Part shown: piece after piece, positions 1-5,328 of the stretch
Layout of the letters: each line of letters begins with the position of its first letter
Position numbering within the stretch: position 1 is the first letter of the stretch
From: Oscillospiraceae bacterium
GTDB lineage: Bacteria > Bacillota_A > Clostridia > Oscillospirales > CAG-272
DNA length: 9,376 nt
Reading direction: 5' to 3'
NCBI GenBank assembly: GCA_015064425.1
Contig: SVSF01000070.1
Location: 1-9,376 of the forward strand
The notes under the pieces: model-generated
Seen by the model: the letters and a program-made list of their open reading frames with translations, nothing else
Database searches by the model: none
Told to the model about the DNA's origin: nothing
Position numbers and translations under genes: made by a program

Positions 1-1
1 G

Positions 2-1282
2 GCGCTTAATTCCGCAAAGGTGATGGTTGTTCTCGGTACCAAAGCCGAACACTTCAACGCTGTGTGGGTAAGAAACGAGTGGAGCCGTTTCCTTTCTCTC
101 ACCAAAACAAACCATAAAAAGATGCTCATTCCCGCATACAGAGATATGGACCCATATGATCTTCCTAGAGAATTTTCTCATTTGCAAGCTCAGGATATGT
201 CAAAGCTTGGTTTTATGCAGGATCTTTTACACGGTATAAAAAAGATAGTCGACATTGATAAACCTAAGGTGATCAAGGAAACAACGGTTATCAACTCCGC
301 ATCCTCATCAAATGCGAACGTTGCTCCCCTTCTCAAGCGAATTACTATATTCCTTGACGGTCAAGACTGGAGCAGCGCCAGCGCATATTGCGAAAAGGTT
401 CTTGATATAGATCCTGAAAATGGGACGGCTTATTTATATAAGCTAATGTCGGAACTCAAGATATCAAAAGAAGAAAGAATTCCTCAGCTCAACTACAAAG
501 CTCCGCTTGACAATGTAACCTCTTACAAAAACGCTGTACGCTTTGCGGACGAAGCAACCGCAACCCGTCTTATTGGATATAATAATCAGATAAAGACAAG
601 ACTTGCTGAGGCGGAAAGAATACGTAAGGAAGAAGAACGTCAGGCTATAGAGCGCAAGCAAATAGCAGAGCGTGAAAGACTTGAGCGTGAGAGAATAGCG
701 CAAGAACAAAGGCGCAAGGATGAGCAACGCAGACGCGAGCTAGCCACCCTAAATCAAGCCAAAAATAATACCATAAATCTTCTTTCCTCACAAGTAAGAG
801 AGAGAGATCGTATTGAAAATCTTATAGCTAAGAAAGAGAACGAAGCATTATCCGCTCAGCCCAACAAAATGAGGACATTCGGCTTATTAGCCACATTATG
901 TCCCATCGGTTTTTGGGTATCTATAATTATGGTAATAGTCGGATGTATGGGAATTTTGGACGATTCGGCCGGACCGATAGCTATCTTTGTAATCTTATTC
1001 ATAGCATCTATAATTCTTACCATAGTATCCGATATCAAAATACTTAAGTCTGAGGGTAAATCCGCAGCTTGGGTATTGCTGAATTATTTTTATTTGATAT
1101 ACTCAATAGTTCTTGGAGTAAAAACGATAAAGAAGCACGGCAAAAACAATACTCCTCAGTATATGGAGGAGATAAATTCCCTGAAGAGTCAGTTGGTAGC
1201 TCTCGAAAAAAACATAAACGATTCAAGACAGTCTCTTAACTCAATAAATCAAAAGCTTGACTCATACACGCGTAACACATAA
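2..1282 (+). CDS. TIR-domain protein with TPR-like segment, coiled coil and membrane helices (5'-truncated by window edge)
   Basis: The reading frame is open to the left edge, so the true start and the N-terminal half of the TIR domain are missing; GTG at 20 and ATG at 23 are internal codons. Residue numbers below count from the GTG at 20. Residues 1-79 look like the C-terminal half of a bacterial TIR domain: a strand MVVLGT, then WVRNEW (16-21), RDMDPYDLP and a final helix. W-x3-E matches the position of the catalytic glutamate of TIR NADases such as SARM1, so E20 (bases 77-79) is the likely active residue. Residues 100-145 resemble a TPR helical hairpin. Residues 190-280 are a highly charged coiled coil rich in R, E, K and Q. 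Hydrophobic segments lie at about 286-311, 319-338 and 350-368, and a second short coiled coil at 381-416. TIR domains of this kind hydrolyse NAD or mediate assembly; an immunity or signalling role at the membrane is inference. It is probably co-transcribed with the zinc-ribbon gene 15 bases downstream. Confidence 0.8.
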   Translation, partial: ALNSAKVMVVLGTKAEHFNAVWVRNEWSRFLSLTKTNHKKMLIPAYRDMDPYDLPREFSHLQAQDMSKLGFMQDLLHGIKKIVDIDKPKVIKETTVINSASSSNANVAPLLKRITIFLDGQDWSSASAYCEKVLDIDPENGTAYLYKLMSELKISKEERIPQLNYKAPLDNVTSYKNAVRFADEATATRLIGYNNQIKTRLAEAERIRKEEERQAIERKQIAERERLERERIAQEQRRKDEQRRRELATLNQAKNNTINLLSSQVRERDRIENLIAKKENEALSAQPNKMRTFGLLATLCPIGFWVSIIMVIVGCMGILDDSAGPIAIFVILFIASIILTIVSDIKILKSEGKSAAWVLLNYFYLIYSIVLGVKTIKKHGKNNTPQYMEEINSLKSQLVALEKNINDSRQSLNSINQKLDSYTRNT

Positions 1283-1286
1283 TTTT

Positions 1287-1292
1287 AGGAGG
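1287..1292 (+). promoter_or_regulatory. Ribosome binding site of the zinc-ribbon gene
   Basis: A perfect AGGAGG lies five bases before the ATG at 1298 and four bases after the stop of the TIR gene. It fixes the start codon and supports translation of both genes from one transcript. Confidence 0.85.
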
Positions 1293-1297
1293 ACATC

Positions 1298-1795
1298 ATG
1301 AGCAAAGAATGTAAAATATGCGGATATTCAGGTCCAACAGTAATGAGAAATGGAAAATGCTGCTGTGGTGCGTGCGGAACTGAGGTTCCTGTCGAGCCAC
1401 AGGTAAATTTCAACAGCTCTTTCTCATCAAGCAATACTTTTTCAGGCGGTGGCTTTTCCTCAGGAGCACCACAAACTCCTCAGGCAAATGATGTTCCAAT
1501 AAATGCAACCTGTCCGATATGTAAGAATTCAAACGGAAACACCTTGAAGGACGGAAAAGCACATTGTTCGCTCTGCGGCAGCTCATTTGACTTTGCGCAG
1601 CCTGTCTTCGATCCCATGGGATCATATTCGTCTTCACCAAATTTCAATGCAAAGAAGATAGAAGAGCTTGAAAGAGAAAAGAGCAACAAAATAACGTGGG
1701 GAATCATTTTCATTATCCTCTTCTGGCCGATAGGAGTATACAACTTCTATAAGGCATATAAGATTTCTCAAGAAATAGAAAATCTCAAAAGATGA
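1298..1795 (+). CDS. Double zinc-ribbon protein with C-terminal membrane helix
   Basis: A 165-residue protein with no recognised named family. It carries two four-cysteine zinc ribbons of identical spacing, C-x2-C-x14-C-x2-C: C5, C8, C23, C26 and C72, C75, C90, C93. Both have the same central pattern, an Asn-Gly-Lys or Asp-Gly-Lys turn before the second pair, so they look like an internal duplication. C21 and C22 are extra cysteines beside the first site. The ribbons are joined by a linker rich in Ser, Gly, Phe and Pro (about 35-68). A short charged helix (119-131) leads into one membrane segment (132-152) and a short basic tail. With no signal peptide, the ribbons are expected in the cytoplasm, although topology is not proven. 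The strong ribosome site and the 15-base gap from the TIR gene imply shared expression. The role is unknown; it might be a partner or sensor for the TIR protein, but small zinc-ribbon membrane proteins are also common in Clostridia as stand-alone genes. Confidence 0.85.
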   Translation: MSKECKICGYSGPTVMRNGKCCCGACGTEVPVEPQVNFNSSFSSSNTFSGGGFSSGAPQTPQANDVPINATCPICKNSNGNTLKDGKAHCSLCGSSFDFAQPVFDPMGSYSSSPNFNAKKIEELEREKSNKITWGIIFIILFWPIGVYNFYKAYKISQEIENLKR

Positions 1796-1805
1796 TCAAA
1801 AAAAA

Positions 1806-1823
1806 AGGCTCAGATCTGAGCCT
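1806..1823. terminator. Bidirectional intrinsic terminator between convergent genes
   Basis: A perfect 18-base palindrome, AGGCTCAGATCTGAGCCT, can form a 7-bp stem with a GATC loop. It has an A-run on its left and TCTTTTT on its right, so each strand gives a hairpin followed by a U-rich tract. It lies 10 bases past the stop of the zinc-ribbon gene and 10 bases past the stop of the opposing carboxypeptidase gene, so it can serve both. Confidence 0.88.
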
Positions 1824-1833
1824 CTTTTTCTGT

Positions 1834-2991
1834 TTAATTTTTTCCATAAACCTGATATATCTTTTTGGTATCTTCTGTAGATTCTGCATTACTTACGGCA
1901 GGTTGATCTTTTGAAATCCTTCCAACCGTAACGCATATATACTCAGTTTTGGTCTCCGTATTCTGTGCGTATGTAACGAAGCATGAGGTGGGAATATCCT
2001 CGTAACCCGTTTTGCCTCCATATATCTTTACGTCAGATCCCTTCCCTGCCCAATTGTTATCACCAAGCCTTGTACTAAACCATCCGCTATAAACAGTAGG
2101 ACTTCTGTCAACATCACCGTTTACATATACATACACAGAGTATCCGGCATACGCAGTTATTATTTTCTTTGCCGTCTCGTTTTTCATAGCACAAGCCATT
2201 ATAGCCGCCATCTCTCGAGCGGTCGTATAATGATTTGCGTCATGTAATCCAGTGCAATTAACAAAATTTGTGCTCGTAAGTCCGAGCGACTTTGCTTTGT
2301 TGTTCATCATAGCTACAAATCCTGCCTCACTTTGAGCTATGTGCTCTGCTATAAGCAAGCACGCTATAGTGTCAGAATTGTAATTTATAAGATATAGCGC
2401 ATCCTCGACCGTGATGGATTCGCCTGCCTTGAATGCCATGATTGACGATCCGCCCATGCTTTGCTGATATTGAACCATAGCTTCTGTAACGGTAAGCTTT
2501 GCATTAGGATCTTTTGCGTTTTCACATGCGACAAGAACTGTCATGACCTTTGTCATGGATGCGGGATATATCACTGTATCAGCGCTCTTTTCCGCCGTCG
2601 ACGTTCCGCTGTTTAAGTTGACCAATATAGCGGATTGAGACTCTATTCCTTCTATAGAAACGACAGATGCGTCAGATGAGCTTTTAAAGCTTCCCGCTGA
2701 TGTCGCACACGGGAGCTTTATCTGAGTTTTAGCACCAAGCTTACCTGTGCCGTTATTTACAACTCCGCCGTTAGCATTATTATTCTGACCGTTATTAACG
2801 TTCCCGCCAAAATCGCGGTCTGGTCCATTCTGTTTGCCCTCAACACAAAGCGCTATGACAAGTGCTGCGGTAACCAATACCAAAAGCGCTATTGTGGCGA
2901 AAAGTACAATCCAATATGTTTTGCTCGGCCATCTTCCGCCTCTGCCGCGGCTTCCACCATAATTAGATCTATTGTAATTTGATGATCCCAT
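1834..2991 (-). CDS. D-alanyl-D-alanine carboxypeptidase-like protein (peptidase S11), N-terminally anchored
   Basis: 385 residues. S11 enzymes remove the terminal D-Ala from peptidoglycan stem peptides outside the membrane. The N-terminus is Gly/Ser/Arg-rich (1-25) and positively charged. It is followed by one membrane helix (about 26-50) and a flexible Asn/Gly linker (60-85), so the enzyme domain should lie outside the cell on a type II anchor. The S-x-x-K motif is S145-M-T-K148 and the K-T-G motif is K327-T-G329, followed by YEDIPTSCF. The middle S-x-N motif is not canonical: the equivalent stretch reads N203-Y-N-S-D-T208. Canonical PBP5-type proteins have a cleaved signal peptide, a PBP5 C-terminal beta domain and a C-terminal amphipathic anchor; here the C-terminal parts are absent. 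ATG at 2991 is the only plausible in-frame start, although AGGAG (3006-3010) stands 14 bases upstream, a long spacing. It appears monocistronic, with its own promoter and the shared terminator. It could be a carboxypeptidase, an endopeptidase or a non-standard member. Confidence 0.88.
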   Translation of the reverse strand: MGSSNYNRSNYGGSRGRGGRWPSKTYWIVLFATIALLVLVTAALVIALCVEGKQNGPDRDFGGNVNNGQNNNANGGVVNNGTGKLGAKTQIKLPCATSAGSFKSSSDASVVSIEGIESQSAILVNLNSGTSTAEKSADTVIYPASMTKVMTVLVACENAKDPNAKLTVTEAMVQYQQSMGGSSIMAFKAGESITVEDALYLINYNSDTIACLLIAEHIAQSEAGFVAMMNNKAKSLGLTSTNFVNCTGLHDANHYTTAREMAAIMACAMKNETAKKIITAYAGYSVYVYVNGDVDRSPTVYSGWFSTRLGDNNWAGKGSDVKIYGGKTGYEDIPTSCFVTYAQNTETKTEYICVTVGRISKDQPAVSNAESTEDTKKIYQVYGKN

Positions 2992-3027
2992 TTTTTCTGC
3001 GTATACTCCTAAAAAACTCTTTATTAT

Positions 3028-3056
3028 ATTTTAACATATATCGTTATTTTTTTCAA
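3028..3056 (-). promoter_or_regulatory. Likely sigma-A-type promoter of the carboxypeptidase gene
   Basis: On the minus strand TTGAAA (3051-3056) is followed after 17 bases by TAAAAT (3028-3033), a good match to -35 and -10 boxes. A perfect TATAAT overlaps just downstream (3023-3028) but would stand 22 bases from the same -35. Transcription would start roughly 30 bases before the ATG at 2991. The region is very AT-rich, so chance matches are possible. Confidence 0.5.
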
Positions 3057-3088
3057 GTATGTATATAAAAATGTAGTTAAAAAATTTG

Positions 3089-3116
3089 AAGCCTGCCGCA
3101 TAATTGCGGCAGGCTT
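3089..3116 (-). terminator. Strong GC-rich hairpin terminator after the permease operon
   Basis: AAGCCTGCCGCA and TGCGGCAGGCTT form a perfect 12-bp stem around a 4-base loop, TAAT on the plus strand. It lies 29 bases past the stop of the last permease gene, the right place to end the minus-strand operon. On the minus strand the stem is followed by CAAATTTTTT, an interrupted U-tract; the uninterrupted T-run (3115-3120) is on the plus-strand side. It may act in both directions and insulate the carboxypeptidase promoter next to it. Confidence 0.8.
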
Positions 3117-3144
3117 TTTTAATAAAATTGCAAATATTTTGAGA

Positions 3145-4323
3145 TCAATCCGCTGTAAGTCCGGAACGCTCAATACCCTGAACGAGGAACTTCTGGCAGA
3201 AAACATACATGATAACCAAGGGAGCGATTATCATAAGTCCACCTGTGTTTCTTATAGCTCCGTGATAGAGTGAAGCTCCCGCGAAGGTATCATCCTTAAG
3301 TGTTATCGGTATATCATTACCGCCTATCTTACTGGTCAGAAGATACGGTGCCTTACGTGAAACGTTGAAGAACATCGTTGCACCCGTGTAGAATGTATCT
3401 GTCCAGCACCACGAGAACGAGAACAGGAATACTGTTATCATCATCGGTATGGAAATAGGAAGGATAATTGTGAAGAACGTACGGAATACGCCCGAACCGT
3501 CGATATATGCCGACTCCTCAAGCTCGTCTGGAACGCCCATAAAGAACTGACGGAGAAGGAATATATACAATCCATTCTTAAACGCAAGACCTGTAAGCGA
3601 AAGAATTATAAACGGCCAATATGTATTCAACAAGTTAAGGCCCTGAGAGTTAAACAATTCTTTAAACGCTTCAGGCAATTCCTTGGACTCGGGAATAATA
3701 TCAACACCCTTTAGCGCTGTTTCTCCAAAAGTAAGCTCAGCAGCATTAGTGTTAAAGAGATCCAATCCTCCTCCGTTCAAAAATCCGAATATACCCAATA
3801 TATCGAATTTACTGAACAGTGCCTGAATAGCCGACGAAAGTGTACGGTGAGGAATGATCATCGTCAAAATAACAAGTCCGAACAACAGCTTATTACCTTT
3901 GAACTTGAACTTAGCAAATCCATATGCGATAAAGCTACAAACAAATGTCTGTATCAAAGCAGTTGAGAACGAAAGAATGAACGTATTCTTGAATGCTTCA
4001 AGGTACTTCTGCTCTATCCATATCTCCTTGTATATATCAAGAGTGAAGTGTTTAGGAATAAGTCTTACCGTAGCGTCAACAAAGTCGGTCTTTTCCATGA
4101 AAGAAGCAGCTATCTTGGAGAAGAACGGGAACAAAACGATATAAGCAACACCCAAGAGAAGCACATATCTAACTACCCACCAAGTAACCTTTTTAAGGAA
4201 GAAAAGATTCAAGAACTTTGCTTTCAAACGCTCCTTAAGAGGTGTTCTCTCAAAATCCACTTTTATTTTATTTTTGGTTTCTTTACGAACCTTAGGTTGA
4301 GTTTGAACATTTTGAGTATTCAT
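3145..4323 (-). CDS. Carbohydrate ABC transporter permease, MalG-like (CUT1 type)
   Basis: 392 residues; one of the two membrane subunits expected to form the channel of a sugar importer in the cytoplasmic membrane. After a basic cytoplasmic N-terminus, membrane segments lie at about 47-67, 112-135, 146-160, 235-256, 283-305 and 362-380. The EAA loop that docks the ATPase is clear: residues 269-294, reading EESAYIDGSG and ending IILPISIP, with the invariant Gly at 276. MalG-type proteins usually have about 275-300 residues. The extra length comes from a long N-terminus (about 45 residues) and roughly 50 extra residues between the third and fourth membrane segments (about 171-230), predicted to face outside. 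ATG at 4323 is set by AGGAGG (4334-4339), which overlaps the stop of the preceding gene. It is the last gene of the operon. The substrate cannot be read from the sequence; mono-, oligo- or glycan-derived sugars are the usual CUT1 cargo. Confidence 0.9.
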   Translation of the reverse strand: MNTQNVQTQPKVRKETKNKIKVDFERTPLKERLKAKFLNLFFLKKVTWWVVRYVLLLGVAYIVLFPFFSKIAASFMEKTDFVDATVRLIPKHFTLDIYKEIWIEQKYLEAFKNTFILSFSTALIQTFVCSFIAYGFAKFKFKGNKLLFGLVILTMIIPHRTLSSAIQALFSKFDILGIFGFLNGGGLDLFNTNAAELTFGETALKGVDIIPESKELPEAFKELFNSQGLNLLNTYWPFIILSLTGLAFKNGLYIFLLRQFFMGVPDELEESAYIDGSGVFRTFFTIILPISIPMMITVFLFSFSWCWTDTFYTGATMFFNVSRKAPYLLTSKIGGNDIPITLKDDTFAGASLYHGAIRNTGGLMIIAPLVIMYVFCQKFLVQGIERSGLTAD

Positions 4324-4333
4324 TATCCGTGCA

Positions 4334-4339
4334 CCTCCT
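4334..4339 (-). promoter_or_regulatory. Ribosome binding site of the MalG-like permease gene
   Basis: AGGAGG on the minus strand stands 10 bases before the ATG at 4323. Its first base is inside the TAA stop of the upstream permease, a layout that suggests coupled translation of the two channel subunits. Confidence 0.8.
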
Positions 4340-5325
4340 TACTTTTTCTTCTGATAGAACACGTACGTTGAGAACAGTGCTGCTACCAGTCCAAGAAGCG
4401 CTATAATAACAAGGAAGTATATCCACGACATAGCGGTTGAAACGCCCAACGGATTCTTCGTGATCTTAGATGACGCATTTTCTATATAAGACATTACCGT
4501 GTTTTCCTTTGTAAACGAGTCTATAACAGTATACACTGCGTTTACCAAGATCATCGGGCTGATCATCGGGAAGGTTATCTTCCAGAATGTCTCCCAAGCG
4601 GTAGCGCCATCTATCTGTACCGACTCATAAATAGCGGGAGAGATCGATTGCAATCCGGCAAGGAATACGAGCATCTGTACGCCCGAACGGTTTACTATGT
4701 CATAAATACGGTTGATTACGTCGGTTACGTACTTCAACATTCCGTCACCTATCGTATTAGACATTCCTGAAAATAGCTTTTGAACATCAAGTGCTGAAAC
4801 GATCTCCGTAGCGGCATCCTCTCCCGAACCGTCATTAATACCCTCGGTGGAGCTCATGTACGAATCGATTGCGCCTGCCTCAATAGTCTCCATAATACCT
4901 GTTGAAAGTATAACAGGAACGAAGAATATTGCACGGAACGCCGCTCTTCCCGCCATCTTTTGGTTAAGAAGAATAGCCATAAAGAGGGAGAAAAGCAATA
5001 TCATAGGGATATCGAGCACCATGTCTGCAACACCTGAAAGAAGGACTCTCAAGAAGTCGTTTCCATCAACCGATGCGAAGAGTGCCTCATAGTAGACCTG
5101 CCAACCATAGAAGGATTCTACTCCCTTTTCCTTGACCACAAGGCTGGTACGGAGCGACTGATAAATTATAGGCAGATATATCATTGCAAAGCCTATAACA
5201 AATGGCAATACAAATATCCAACCCGCGCGGGCCTTCTTTTTGTCAAGAGAGGTGCCTTTTCTTTTCTTTTTCTTCACAGGAACATTAGTCTGACTTGTTT
5301 GTTCCATGTTTAAATTATCTGTCAT
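4339..5325 (-). CDS. Sugar ABC transporter permease, MalF/UgpA-like (CUT1 type)
   Basis: 328 residues; the expected heterodimer partner of the permease encoded next. It has a Lys-rich cytoplasmic N-terminus (18-33), then membrane segments at about 34-56, 94-120, 128-147, 213-228, 250-270 and 298-323. The EAA loop runs 233-258, reading YESVQIDGAT and ending ITFPMISP, with Gly at 240. The FLAGLQSI segment just before it is typical of UgpA/MalF-type subunits. The loop between the third and fourth membrane segments (about 148-212) is long and acidic and is predicted to face outside. ATG at 5325 is preferred over the Met at codon 7 because AGGAGG (5334-5339) is 8 bases upstream. The gap to the upstream DUF5696 gene is only 3 bases. 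The ATPase subunit is not encoded here, as in many CUT1 systems of Gram-positive bacteria that share an MsmX-type ATPase. Confidence 0.9.
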   Translation of the reverse strand: MTDNLNMEQTSQTNVPVKKKKRKGTSLDKKKARAGWIFVLPFVIGFAMIYLPIIYQSLRTSLVVKEKGVESFYGWQVYYEALFASVDGNDFLRVLLSGVADMVLDIPMILLFSLFMAILLNQKMAGRAAFRAIFFVPVILSTGIMETIEAGAIDSYMSSTEGINDGSGEDAATEIVSALDVQKLFSGMSNTIGDGMLKYVTDVINRIYDIVNRSGVQMLVFLAGLQSISPAIYESVQIDGATAWETFWKITFPMISPMILVNAVYTVIDSFTKENTVMSYIENASSKITKNPLGVSTAMSWIYFLVIIALLGLVAALFSTYVFYQKKK

Positions 5326-5328
5326 TTA

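Noticed and set aside
20..25. GTG/ATG as the start of the TIR gene
   Set aside because: The frame is open back to the window edge and the upstream codons (ALNSAK) continue the TIR-domain pattern, and there is no ribosome site, so these are internal codons.
464..727. Open frame on the minus strand opposite the TIR gene coiled coil
   Set aside because: It is the antisense shadow of the Arg/Glu-rich coding stretch, has no ribosome site and gives a low-complexity Leu/Phe/Ser product.
600..745. Possible DNA repeat in the Arg/Glu codon run
   Set aside because: The repetition is only at the level of charged residues in a coiled coil; the codons vary and no regular DNA unit is present.
2740..2830. 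Possible microsatellite in the Asn/Gly region of the carboxypeptidase
   Set aside because: It is a low-complexity protein linker with mixed codons, not a tandem DNA repeat.
3854..4371. Two open plus-strand frames opposite the MalG-like permease
   Set aside because: Both lie antisense to a well-supported permease with a clear EAA loop; neither has a ribosome site or a recognisable product.
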